DNA of 64,000 bases from Streptomyces sp. col6. GTDB lineage: Bacteria; Actinomycetota; Actinomycetes; Streptomycetales; Streptomycetaceae. Positions within the stretch are counted from its first letter, which is position 1. Every line of letters starts with the position of its first letter. Both the position numbers and the translations under genes were made by a program. Positions 32,871-40,997 of the stretch are shown here, one piece after another. The notes beneath the pieces are model-generated. The model was not told the DNA's origin. It saw only the letters and a list, made by a program, of their open reading frames with translations, and did not search any database. The DNA lies in contig NZ_RDBL01000009.1 of NCBI RefSeq assembly GCF_008042035.1, forward strand, positions 184,833 through 248,832. The letters run 5' to 3'.

Positions 32871-34214
32871 TCAGGGCAGCGAAGGGACCCGCAGAGCGAG
32901 CAGGGCTGTGTCGTCGCTGGCCCAGCCGCTGTGGTGGGCGTCGAGGACGGCGGTGAGGTGGCTGATGGTCGCGGTGGCGTCCAGGGTGTGGCTGGTGGCC
33001 AGGGCAGCGGCGAGGTCATCTTCGCTGAAGATCGCCTGGGCTCGTTCCGGGGCGGTGCCGGGGCGGGGGCGTGCTTCGATGGCACCGTCGGTGTAGAGGA
33101 GCAGCAGGTCGCCCGGGGCGAGGTGGAAGGGCACGTCGCTCAGGTGGACCGTGTGCATGACGCCCAGCAGGGTCCCCGCGATGCCGAGGGGTTCGACAGA
33201 CCCGTCGGCGCGGCGGACCAGTGCCGGGGGATGTCCGGCCAGCGCGATGACGCCCGACAGGCCGTCGGCGACGGGCTGGAAGGTGGTGTAGACGGCGGTG
33301 AGGAAGCGCGGGGCGCTCTGGGCGAGGAGGGCGGTGTTGAGACGGCCGAGCAGATCCGCCGGCGAGCCCGCCTCGCCCGCGTCCGCGCGCATGGTGTAAC
33401 GGGCCATGGAACTGACCTGCGCGGCCTGGATCCCCTTGCCGCACACATCACCGAGGACGGCGGCGTAGTGCGGACCGTGGGTGTGGAAAAGGTCGTAGAA
33501 GTCACCGCCGACCTCGATGTCGGTGCGGTACCGGTTCGAGGCCGGCAGATAGGAGGCGGCGGCTTCCACGCCGGGAACCTTCCGCAGCCGCGGAGGAAGC
33601 AGCGCGGCCTGCAGACTGTGGGCCAGGTCCGCCGAGCGCTGATGGGCGGCCCGTGCCGCGCTCAGGCTCTGACGCAGGTGGATCTCCGCCGCCACCGAGC
33701 GCGCCAGGGTTTCCAGCGTGGCCAGGTCGGCCGGGGACCAGGTACGGGGGAAGTCGTCGATCACACAGAAACTGCCCAGCACGTGCCCCGCGGGGTCGAG
33801 CAGAGGGTAGCCGGCCCAGGCGCCGATGCTCATCGGGCCCACCGAGGGGTGACCTTCCGTACGCGGGTCGCCGGCGACATCGTCGACAATGAACGGCTCA
33901 CCGCCCAGTCCGACCAGGAAGTAGCAGAAACTCTGCTCCACCCGGTTCTGCCGCTCCTCGAGCGCGCTGGCGTCCACACCGACACACGCCTTCCAGAACG
34001 AGCGCTCCGCGTCGACCAGGGTCACGAACGCTCTCCCGGTCCCGGTGATCCGGGCCGCGAGGGATGCCAGGTCCTCGAAGACCTCCTCGGGCCCGGTGTC
34101 CAGCAGGGCAGTGGCCTCCACGGCGGCCAGGCGTGCGGGATCCGACAGCGCGGCCGGCAGGCCGTCCGCGCGCAGCCCGCCGGGGAAATCCATGCTCGCC
34201 ACCTGTCCAGCCAT
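32871..34214 (-). CDS. GAF-SpoIIE (PP2C) serine phosphatase
   Basis: A 447-residue cytoplasmic phosphatase. GAF domain at about 25-175 (VFEDLASLAARITGTGRAFV, EQSFCYFLVGLGGEPFIVDD, GYPLLDPAGHVLGSFCVIDD), short helix AARAAHQRSADLAHSLQAAL, then a PP2C/SpoIIE domain (about 215-445) with metal-binding aspartates in EVGGDFYDLF, VLGDVCGKG, YTDGAIEAR and ASDDTALLAL. Such enzymes dephosphorylate anti-anti-sigma factors in partner-switching cascades. Start ATG 34214 follows GGGAAGGG; the long upstream frame is antisense to another gene. Single gene; partner unknown. Confidence 0.9.
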   Translation of the reverse strand: MAGQVASMDFPGGLRADGLPAALSDPARLAAVEATALLDTGPEEVFEDLASLAARITGTGRAFVTLVDAERSFWKACVGVDASALEERQNRVEQSFCYFLVGLGGEPFIVDDVAGDPRTEGHPSVGPMSIGAWAGYPLLDPAGHVLGSFCVIDDFPRTWSPADLATLETLARSVAAEIHLRQSLSAARAAHQRSADLAHSLQAALLPPRLRKVPGVEAAASYLPASNRYRTDIEVGGDFYDLFHTHGPHYAAVLGDVCGKGIQAAQVSSMARYTMRADAGEAGSPADLLGRLNTALLAQSAPRFLTAVYTTFQPVADGLSGVIALAGHPPALVRRADGSVEPLGIAGTLLGVMHTVHLSDVPFHLAPGDLLLLYTDGAIEARPRPGTAPERAQAIFSEDDLAAALATSHTLDATATISHLTAVLDAHHSGWASDDTALLALRVPSLP

Positions 34215-34397
34215 CCCTTCCCTACACGCCGAAGCATTCCGTACCAACAAGCGAAGCACACCTAATACTCCCGATCCCGCCCTGCCAGCCCTCCCTCCCC
34301 CTGAGGGAGGAGAACATCGGGTGCCGGCCGCGGACGCCCGGCGAAGCCCAGTCGGCGGCCGACTGGAAGAGCGACGCTCGGCGAAGGCGCCGAGCTG

Positions 34398-35813
34398 ATG
34401 GCGGCGGGGAAGCAGAAACTGAACATGGCCGGTCCGACGAACGCCTCGCGCGCGGACGTGCTGCGCGTCCTCGGCGTGCTGAAGTTCGTCACGACGGATC
34501 AGATCCAGCTGATCAGCCTCCCGCACCTGAATCACCGCCACGCCGACAAGCCGACGGCGGCGAAGCGGAAGGCGGCCCGCACCGCGACTCCCACCGCCGC
34601 CCTCGCCGACATGCGCCGCCACCGCCTGGCCGCGAACGGCGGCTCCACGGGCGCCGGCGAGACCCTGCGCCACCGCACCCTCAAGGGCCTGGAGGGCGCC
34701 GCGACCGAACTCCAACGCCCCCTGTCCGAGATGGGCGCCACCGCACGCGGCGCGGGCGTCGGCGGCGCCACCTCGATGACCGTCAACGAAACCGTCGTCG
34801 CCTTGCTGCGCTCGAAGCCGGACATGGCCAAGCTGGCTACGGACCCGCCCGAGTTACGGGCGGCGGCTCAGGCCGTCGTTAAAACGCCTCCGGGCGTGGG
34901 GCGCATTGGCTCCCACTGGACCAGGGCGCCGTTGCCGGTGGCTGGGTCTTGGAGCACGCCGGGCAAGGGCGGCGCCCAGGCCGACCGACCTTGTCCTGAC
35001 CGCACCCCAGGACGGCATCCCGCTGCTGTTCATTGAGGTCGAAAATTGCCATGAGACGGAGGAGCTCGCGGACAAGCTGGAGAATTACGCCCGCTTCCAC
35101 CGCCGCAAGGTGAAGGGCACCGCAGGCAAGGCGCAGCCGATGTGGCGCACCCGCTGGAACACCCCACCCGGGACATTGGAGCGACAACCCGTACCCACCG
35201 GTGCTCCCGGTGTTCAACCAGCTCGGTGCCCACAACCCCGAACGCACCATTCCGCGCCTCGCCGCCTCACCCGCCACCTCTGGGCCGGGGACACGGCCTA
35301 CGAAGAGGACTCCCACCACTACGACAAGAAGATCCCCGTCATCACAACCACCCTGACCGACCTCCACGCGCACGGCCCGCACGGCCAAGTCTTCCACCGC
35401 TTCGGCCGCTCCAGCCCACAGACACTCCTCGACGCGATCGGCAACCCCCGCCAGCAGACCGCCTTTGAACGCCGATGGGCCCAGCAGCGGGCCCGTGAGC
35501 GCGAGGCCCGGGAACGCGAGCGCAAGGAGGCCGAACAACGCGCCGCGGAGCGCGAAGCGCAGCGCCCGGAGTGTGCGCGCGCTGCGGGACGAAGTTCACC
35601 GACGAACGGTGGAAGGCGGCCCAGGCCACGGACTGGGGTACTCCGGCGGACAGCCACCCCACCTTCTGTGAGCGGTGCAAGGGGCGGGCCGTCGCGGCCG
35701 GGTCCTCGCGCAGACAGTTCGGGTCAGCATTGAGCGCCACGGCCAAAAGGGCCAGGAGCAGACGGAGCGGGAAGGCAAAGCCCGGCAGACGGTTCTCGCG
35801 CCGGCGCACCTGA
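34398..35813 (+). pseudogene. replication-relaxation family gene, multiply frameshifted
   Basis: The 5' part reads SRADVLRVLGVLKFVTTDQI (winged-helix start of the family) and runs to AAAQAVVKTPPGVGRIGSHW. It continues in other frames with LVLTAPQDGIPLLFIEVENC, HETEELADKLENYARFHRRK, then WSDNPYPPVLPVFNQLGAHN, then KKIPVITTTLTDLHAHGPHG, a charged helix (REREARERERKEAEQ) and a zinc ribbon ECARCGTKFTDERW...CERC. At least three frame changes occur. Proteins of this family belong to plasmids and integrative elements, so this is likely a relic of one. Confidence 0.75.
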
Positions 35814-35899
35814 GGCCGCTCGAGGCACTGTGCGAGGCCACCGCAGTAAGGGGTGGGTGGGTGGCTTGCTGGGCGGTGGGGGCTCAGGGGGCGACCGAG

Positions 35900-36112
35900 A
35901 GGACGATCCTGCCGGGGCACCAGCCCCGGCCGCCGGCTCGTCCGCCAGCGCGTCGACCTGGCCCGGCACCTGCTGGAACCACCGACTGGCCCGTCGACCG
36001 GGTCGCGTCCCACGCCGGCCTCGGCACCGGCGTCTCCCTGCGGCAGCACCTCCACGTCGCGATCGGCGTCACGCCCCAGGCGTACTGCCGTACGTTCCGC
36101 CCAGGGTCGTAG
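35900..36112 (+). pseudogene. C-terminal remnant of an AraC/GlxA-type regulator
   Basis: One frame reads RLVRQRVDLARHLLE, and after a lost base the next frame reads WPVDRVASHAGLGTGVSLRQ then HLHVAIGVTPQAYCRTFRPG and stops at 36112. This is the second helix-turn-helix of GlxA-type AraC regulators (variant of SLRQHLHxAxGVTPQAYRRTFR). The effector domain is absent. Confidence 0.65.
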
Positions 36113-36117
36113 CGCCG

Positions 36118-36780
36118 CTACCCGGGGCCGTCACAGAGCTGGGCGGTCAGGGTCGTACGGGCCCACTCCTCCCAGGCGTCGGGCGTCCAGCCCCGGTCGC
36201 GTACGAGGACCAGGTACAACTCCGGGCTGAGCAGTGCGTACAGCAGGTCGGCGGCGCGGTCCGCGTCGACGCCGGGGAGCATGCCGGGCTTACGGACCAG
36301 CTCCTCGGCCGCCGCGCGCTGGACGACGTAACGCGGGTCCGGGTCCGAGGTCCACTCCGCGGCGATCTCCGGATCCGTCGCGGAGGCCGTCGCGATGACC
36401 GGCATGATCGGTGCGACCCGGCCCAGGATCTCGCGCACGCCCCGGACATGGGCGAGCAGTTGCCGCTGGGCGGTGCGTTCGGCGCAGGCGTCGCGGAACC
36501 AGTCCCGGTTCATCGTGGCCACAGGCTCGGCGTCGCCCGCGATGGTCGTGTCGACGACGTCCTTGAACAGCGCGCGCTTGTTCCGGAACACGAAGTACAC
36601 GGTCTGGACGGCCACGCCGGCGCGGTCCGCCACCTCCTGGAGGCTCGTCACCCCGTATCCCTGCGCGATGAACAGCTCCCGTGCGGCCGTGACGATCTTC
36701 TCCCGGGTGAGCCGCGAACGCTCCGCCCGCCCGTCGGGGCGCTTGGCGTTCCGCGAACCGGTTCCCTTGACGCTGTCCAT
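36118..36780 (-). CDS. TetR-family repressor
   Basis: A 220-residue regulator. Helix-turn-helix: REKIVTAARELFIAQGYGVT, SLQEVADRAGVAVQTVYFVF, RNKRALFKDVV (about residues 26-77). The C-terminal ligand domain is helical, ending DAWEEWARTTLTAQLCDGPG. ATG at 36780. It diverges from a methyltransferase gene over 60 bases that hold a perfect inverted repeat, so it likely represses both itself and that gene. The ligand is unknown. Confidence 0.92.
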   Translation of the reverse strand: MDSVKGTGSRNAKRPDGRAERSRLTREKIVTAARELFIAQGYGVTSLQEVADRAGVAVQTVYFVFRNKRALFKDVVDTTIAGDAEPVATMNRDWFRDACAERTAQRQLLAHVRGVREILGRVAPIMPVIATASATDPEIAAEWTSDPDPRYVVQRAAAEELVRKPGMLPGVDADRAADLLYALLSPELYLVLVRDRGWTPDAWEEWARTTLTAQLCDGPG

Positions 36781-36798
36781 GGTCCGAGCCTATATCTG

Positions 36799-36822
36799 GA
36801 GTCGAACACTAAAGTTCGACTC
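36799..36822. promoter_or_regulatory. TetR operator between regulator and methyltransferase
   Basis: GAGTCGAAC (36799-36807) and its exact complement GTTCGACTC (36814-36822) flank ACTAAA. The site lies between the two divergent start codons, 18 bases before the methyltransferase ATG. Confidence 0.85.
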
Positions 36823-36840
36823 TAATATTCTGGAGAAGCG

Positions 36841-37464
36841 ATGAGGGAGCCCCACACGGCCGCCGAACTCGACCAGGAGGCCGCCGTACGACGCATGCTG
36901 GAGGACTACTACCGGGACGGTGCCCCGCCCTGGGACACCGGCGTCACCCCTCCCGAGCTGGTCGCCCTGGTGGAGGGGTCCGGGGCGCCGCGTCCGGGGC
37001 GTGCCCTGGAGCTCGGCTGCGGCACGGGGACCAACGCGGTGTATCTGGCCCGGCACGGCTGGCGGGTGACCGCCGTGGACCTGGTCGACCGCGCGGTGCG
37101 GCGGGCGAGGGAGCGGGCCGGGGCGGCCGGTGCCGACGTCGACATCCTCTGCGGGGACGCCACCCGGCTCGGCGAGGTGGGCGCGCCCGGCCCGTACGAC
37201 CTGTTCTTCGACCTGAGCTGCTACTGCGGCATCCCCGCGCATCGCCGCGACGCGTACGCCGCCGGCCTCACGGAGCGGGCCGCCCCGAGGGCGACGCTGC
37301 TGATGTTCGGCTACGGCCCCGACGTGTTCGACGACCCGATCTCCGGCGTCACCGCCGACGAACTGGAAACCCGGTTCACGGGATGGCGGCTGACCGACGT
37401 GACACCCGGCACGAATCCGTTCCCGACGGCCTGGTTCACGCTGCGGCGGGAGGTTGTGGGCTGA
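36841..37464 (+). CDS. class I SAM-dependent methyltransferase
   Basis: A 207-residue enzyme. SAM motif I is ALELGCGTGTNAVYLARHG (55-73), the acidic end of strand 2 is VTAVDLVDRAV, and motif post I is DILCGDATRLGE. The N-terminus PPWDTGVTPPELVALVEG resembles thiopurine/tellurite-type (TehB-like) methyltransferases of detoxification. ATG at 36841 with CTGGAGA upstream. Controlled by the divergent TetR through the operator between them. Substrate unknown. Confidence 0.87.
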   Translation: MREPHTAAELDQEAAVRRMLEDYYRDGAPPWDTGVTPPELVALVEGSGAPRPGRALELGCGTGTNAVYLARHGWRVTAVDLVDRAVRRARERAGAAGADVDILCGDATRLGEVGAPGPYDLFFDLSCYCGIPAHRRDAYAAGLTERAAPRATLLMFGYGPDVFDDPISGVTADELETRFTGWRLTDVTPGTNPFPTAWFTLRREVVG

Positions 37465-37466
37465 CT

Positions 37467-38042
37467 TCAGGGGCCCGTGGACTCCCAGGCCGCCTCGATC
37501 ATCCCGAAGATCTCGTCCACCGCGGCCTCCGGATCGGCCGCCTCGCGGGCCAGCGCGTGCGCGTCGACCACGAACCGCGCGATCGTCCGGCAGGCCGTCG
37601 GGGTCCGGGACAGCCGGGGGTCGGCGGCGATGGCTGTCGCCAGTGACTCCGCGTGCCGCAGCCTCATCGACTCCTCGTACTCCCGCAGCGCGGTCGATCC
37701 GTCGATCATCCGCCAGAGGGGGGCGGTGCCGTCCGCCGTGCAGTGCCGCACCATGGCGTGGATCTCGCGGCGCAGTGCGGGCATGAGCGGTTCGTCCGGT
37801 GCGCGGTCGGTGGCCGCCTGCGCGAGGCGGTGCTCGAAGTCGGCGTCCTGCTCGAACACCAGGGCCTCTTTCGAGGCGAAGTGGGCGAAGAGCGTGGTCA
37901 CGGCCACGTCCGCCTCGGCGGCGATCTCCCGGATGCCCACCGCCTCGTATCCGCGTTCCAGGAAGAGCCGCAGGGCGGTGTCGGCGATCTTCTGTCGGGT
38001 CGCGGCCTTCTTGCGCTCGCGGCGCCCGGACTCCACGGTCAT
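37467..38042 (-). CDS. TetR-family repressor
   Basis: A 191-residue regulator with helix-turn-helix RQKIADTALRLFLERGYEAV, GIREIAAEADVAVTTLFAHF, ASKEALVF (about 16-63) and a helical ligand domain. ATG at 38042 (MTVESGRRERKKAATRQKIA). It diverges from an oxidoreductase gene; a perfect 19-bp dyad lies directly upstream of that gene. The stop lies two bases from the methyltransferase stop (convergent). Pairs of this TetR type with quinone oxidoreductases are common in Streptomyces. Confidence 0.92.
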   Translation of the reverse strand: MTVESGRRERKKAATRQKIADTALRLFLERGYEAVGIREIAAEADVAVTTLFAHFASKEALVFEQDADFEHRLAQAATDRAPDEPLMPALRREIHAMVRHCTADGTAPLWRMIDGSTALREYEESMRLRHAESLATAIAADPRLSRTPTACRTIARFVVDAHALAREAADPEAAVDEIFGMIEAAWESTGP

Positions 38043-38081
38043 GCGCTCACGCTAGCAGGTACGTATCCGTAACCGTTTCAA

Positions 38082-38100
38082 AACACTAACCGTTAGTGTT
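38082..38100. promoter_or_regulatory. TetR operator before the oxidoreductase gene
   Basis: AACACTAAC (38082-38090), a single C, then GTTAGTGTT (38092-38100): a perfect 9-bp dyad. It ends 12 bases before the oxidoreductase ATG, so bound repressor would block transcription start. Confidence 0.88.
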
Positions 38101-38112
38101 ACGGTCCCCGGC

Positions 38113-39018
38113 ATGAGGAAAGTGAGCTTCGCCGAGTTCGGCGGCCCCGAAGTCCTGCGACTCATCGACGCCGAGGAGCCCCACGCGGGCCCCGGCCGGA
38201 TACGCATCGCCGTGCGGGCGGCGGGGGTGAACCCCGTCGACTGGAGAGTGCGCGAGGGTCAGGTGCTGGGCGCCCATCCGACCGTGCTGCCCTCCGGCGT
38301 CGGGCTGGATGCCGCCGGGGTCGTGGACGAGGTCGGTGAGGGTGTCGACGGCGTGGAGATCGGCGACCGCGTGTTCGGCGAAGGGGCCGACACCTACGCC
38401 GAGTTCGCCGTGCTGTCGGCCTGGGCCCGGATGCCCGAGGGGCTGTCGTTCGAGGAGGCGGCCGGGTATCCGTCCGTGGTGGAGACCGCCCTGCGCGTCA
38501 TCGACCAGGTCGGCGTGCGGCCGGGCGAGACGCTGCTGGTGAGCGGGGCGTCCGGGGGTGTCGGGTCGGCGGTGCTCCAGATCGCCCGTGACCGGGGCAT
38601 CGCGGTGATCGGCACGGGCGGTGCCGCGAACCAGGACTACCTGCGCGGGCTGGGCGCGCTTCCCACGACGTACGGGGAGGGCTGGGTCGAGCGGGTGCGG
38701 GGGCTCGGCCGCGTCGACGCGGCACTCGATCTGGCCGGCTCGGGCGTGATCCCCGAACTCGTCGCGCTCACGGGCGATCCGGGCAAGGTGATCACCATCG
38801 CGGACCTCGGTGCGCCGGAGTTCGGCGTCCGCTTCTCCGGCGTGGCCGGCAGCGTGCCGGACGCGCTCGCGGAGGCGGTGGACCTCATCGGGCGGGGGAG
38901 GCTCCACATCCCGGTCGAGAAGGCGTACACCCTGGCGGAGGCCGCTCGGGCACACGTCGACAGCCAGGGGGGTCACACGCGTGGCCGGCGGGTCGTGGTC
39001 GTACGCCCGGCCGCCTGA
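38113..39018 (+). CDS. NADP-dependent quinone-type oxidoreductase (MDR family)
   Basis: A 301-residue zinc-independent medium-chain dehydrogenase. N-terminal GroES-like part (FAEFGGPEVLRLIDAEEPHA, AAGVNPVDWRVREGQVLG), Rossmann part with the nucleotide loop LLVSGASGGVGSAVLQIARD (about 141-160), and the C-terminal VEKAYTLAEAARAHVDSQGG. No zinc-ligand cysteines. These enzymes reduce quinones or enones. Regulated by the divergent TetR. Its last 46 bases overlap the 3' end of the convergent HATPase gene. Confidence 0.9.
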   Translation: MRKVSFAEFGGPEVLRLIDAEEPHAGPGRIRIAVRAAGVNPVDWRVREGQVLGAHPTVLPSGVGLDAAGVVDEVGEGVDGVEIGDRVFGEGADTYAEFAVLSAWARMPEGLSFEEAAGYPSVVETALRVIDQVGVRPGETLLVSGASGGVGSAVLQIARDRGIAVIGTGGAANQDYLRGLGALPTTYGEGWVERVRGLGRVDAALDLAGSGVIPELVALTGDPGKVITIADLGAPEFGVRFSGVAGSVPDALAEAVDLIGRGRLHIPVEKAYTLAEAARAHVDSQGGHTRGRRVVVVRPAA

Positions 39019-39464
39019 CCGGGGACCGGCCCGGACCGCGTTGCCCCTAGCGCGAGTTCGGCGAACACGGTCTTCCCGACGGTGCGCGGCTCGACCCCCC
39101 ACCGGTCGGCGAGGGCGTCCACGATGACGAGCCCGCGCCCGTAGCACTCGTCCGGCTCCGCCTCGCGTACCCCCGGCAGCCGCTCGCCTCGCGGGTCGCT
39201 CACCTCGATACGGATGGCTCCGCCGGTGAGGATGAGGTCAACCCGGAAGAGCCGGCCGCGCAGGCTGCCGTGGATGAGCGCGTTGGTCGCCAACTCGGAG
39301 ACGAGCAAGGCGACTTCCCCGGCGCGGTCGGCGTGCCCCCATTCACCGACGAGCCGCGCCGCGCGCCGCCGGGCGAGGGTGACGCTGCGGGCGGTGGGGG
39401 TGTAGTCGAGGCGGTCCTCGTGGAGCGGGGGGTTGTCCTCGGGAAGCGCGCGGGCTGCGGTCAT
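38973..39464 (-). CDS. HATPase anti-sigma-type regulatory protein
   Basis: A 163-residue GHKL ATPase of the RsbW/SpoIIAB type common in Streptomyces. RRRAARLVGEWGHADRAGEV then LLVSELATNALIHGS (N box), DLILTGGAIRIEVSDPRGER (G1 box DPRG) and YGRGLVIVDALADRWGVEPR (G2 box). Such proteins act as anti-sigma factors or kinases of anti-anti-sigma proteins. The gene diverges from the HTH/DUF397 module, an association repeated in Streptomyces genomes (abaA/whiJ-like loci). Overlaps the oxidoreductase gene end. Confidence 0.88.
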   Translation of the reverse strand: MTAARALPEDNPPLHEDRLDYTPTARSVTLARRRAARLVGEWGHADRAGEVALLVSELATNALIHGSLRGRLFRVDLILTGGAIRIEVSDPRGERLPGVREAEPDECYGRGLVIVDALADRWGVEPRTVGKTVFAELALGATRSGPVPGQAAGRTTTTRRPRV

Positions 39465-39689
39465 GGGGTGGGCCTCTCTGGGTGGGGCGGTGGCATTGCC
39501 GGTCCTGCACGGGGCAGGGCGGTGCGCTTCCGCTGCGCGGTGCCGGTGCGTAGCCGGGTTGAGGCTGAACGTAGCGGCGGCGAGTCGCCGGGTTCAAGAG
39601 TCCCGGAAATATATTCCCCATACGGGTTACGGATGACTCGCGCGAGCTCAACTAGCTGCGACACTGGACCCGTTCACCGGGAGGTCGAT

Positions 39690-40580
39690 ATGCAGGCATC
39701 TGGCAAGAGGGCGATTGGCAACCGGGTCTCGACCGTTCTCGGTCGGCGCCTGGGTGGTGAGTTGCAGCGTCTGCGGGTGGCGGCGGGCAAGACTCAGCGC
39801 GAAGCGGCTGAAGTCCTGAGCGCCACCCAGACCAAGGTGGTCAAGATGGAGAGCGGATGGGTTCCCATGCGCGATCCGGACATCCGAGCGCTGTGCGAGC
39901 TGTACGGGATGGTGGATGAGGGGGCCCTCACAGGCCTGCTGGGTCTCGCGAAGACCGACCGCGACCGGCGCAAGGTCAAGGGCTGGTGGAACGACACTCC
40001 GACACCTGCCACACAGGCTGAGTACATTGCCATGGAAGATGCGGCGATCAGGATCAGACAGTGGCAGGTGGCGCTGATTCCGGGCCTGTTCCAGACTGCT
40101 GAGTACACAAGAGCGTTGGCCGTCGCAAGCATGTCAGGTGATGACCTCGACTGGATCGAGAATACTGTTGCGGCGCGAGCCAGGCGCCAGCAACGGCTGT
40201 ACGCCGAGGATCCATTGCGCATCCACGCGGTGGTCTGGGAGGGCGCATTGCGGCAGGTGGTCGGTGGGCCACTTGTCATGGGGCGCCAGGTGGCTCACCT
40301 GTGTCACCTTGCCGAGCGGACCAATGTCCAGATCCAGGTTCTGCCCTTCCGGGTAGGTGCGTACCCGGGCACCGGCGGCCCCTTTAACATCCTGTCCTTC
40401 GGTGAGGATGAGGCCGTCGACGTCGTGCACATGGACACCCCGCGTTCGACGATCTGGGTGGAGGACGCGGGGGAGAGCGCCGAGTTTTCTAAGGTGTTCG
40501 ACCACCTGATGGCTGTGAGCCTGTCGCCTCATGATTCGGTTCGGTTCATGGAGAGCATCGCCAAGGAAGTGCAGCAATGA
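39690..40580 (+). CDS. HTH regulator with DUF5753 (WhiJ-like)
   Basis: A 296-residue protein. XRE-type helix-turn-helix: LGGELQRLRVAAGKTQREAA, EVLSATQTKVVKMESGWVPM (about 21-65), followed by the DUF5753 domain (about 110-285: QVALIPGLFQTAEYTRALAV, VQIQVLPFRVGAYPGTGGPF, SPHDSVRFMESIAKEV). These regulators pair with small DUF397 proteins and a HATPase and affect development and antibiotic production. ATG at 39690 after GGGAGG. It overlaps the next gene by four bases (ATGA), indicating translational coupling. Confidence 0.93.
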   Translation: MQASGKRAIGNRVSTVLGRRLGGELQRLRVAAGKTQREAAEVLSATQTKVVKMESGWVPMRDPDIRALCELYGMVDEGALTGLLGLAKTDRDRRKVKGWWNDTPTPATQAEYIAMEDAAIRIRQWQVALIPGLFQTAEYTRALAVASMSGDDLDWIENTVAARARRQQRLYAEDPLRIHAVVWEGALRQVVGGPLVMGRQVAHLCHLAERTNVQIQVLPFRVGAYPGTGGPFNILSFGEDEAVDVVHMDTPRSTIWVEDAGESAEFSKVFDHLMAVSLSPHDSVRFMESIAKEVQQ

Positions 40581-40777
40581 CCGCATTCCAGTTCGTGAAG
40601 TCCAGCTACAGCACCCCGGAACGGGAGTGTGTCGAGGTCGCCCGCAACGTGCCGGGCGCCGTCGCCGTACGGGACTCGAAGATGCCGGTCAGCGCGGTCA
40701 TGGTGGTGGCGCCCGCGGCCTGGAACGCTTTCACGCACGGGATGTGCGAGCCGTCCGCCATGGATACGAGGAGCTGA
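40577..40777 (+). CDS. DUF397 protein, first of a tandem pair
   Basis: A 66-residue protein: FQFVKSSYSTPERECVEVAR, NVPGAVAVRDSKMPVSAVMV. The W/F-KSSYS and V-VRDSK cores are the DUF397 signature. Its start overlaps the stop of the HTH gene by four bases. DUF397 proteins are thought to antagonise or assist their HTH partner. The C-terminal tail (EPSAMDTRS) differs from its twin downstream. Confidence 0.92.
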   Translation: MTAFQFVKSSYSTPERECVEVARNVPGAVAVRDSKMPVSAVMVVAPAAWNAFTHGMCEPSAMDTRS

Positions 40778-40783
40778 GGCCGC

Positions 40784-40966
40784 ATGCCCGAGTTCCGCTT
40801 CGTCAAGTCCAGCTACAGCACTCTGGAGAAGGACTGCGTCGAGGTCGCCCGCAACGTGCCCGGCACCGTCGCCGTACGGGACTCCAAGCGGGCCGCCGGC
40901 CCCGTCCTCGTGCTCACCCCCACCGCGTGGGACGCCTTCCGCGCATCCCTGTCGCTCGTGCAGTAG
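40784..40966 (+). CDS. DUF397 protein, second of a tandem pair
   Basis: A 60-residue protein: FRFVKSSYSTLEKDCVEVAR, NVPGTVAVRDSKRAAGPVLV, ending TPTAWDAFRASLSLVQ. It is very similar to the preceding gene over the first ~35 residues, so the pair arose by local duplication. It starts six bases after that gene. Last gene of the operon. Confidence 0.92.
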   Translation: MPEFRFVKSSYSTLEKDCVEVARNVPGTVAVRDSKRAAGPVLVLTPTAWDAFRASLSLVQ

Positions 40967-40997
40967 CGGCGGCGGTGGCGCCCCATCGCGTATCCCG

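Noticed and set aside
32001..34265. 754-codon plus-strand open frame
   Set aside because: It lies antisense to the phosphatase and neighbouring genes, is Arg/Gly-rich and lacks domain features; the minus-strand genes explain the region.
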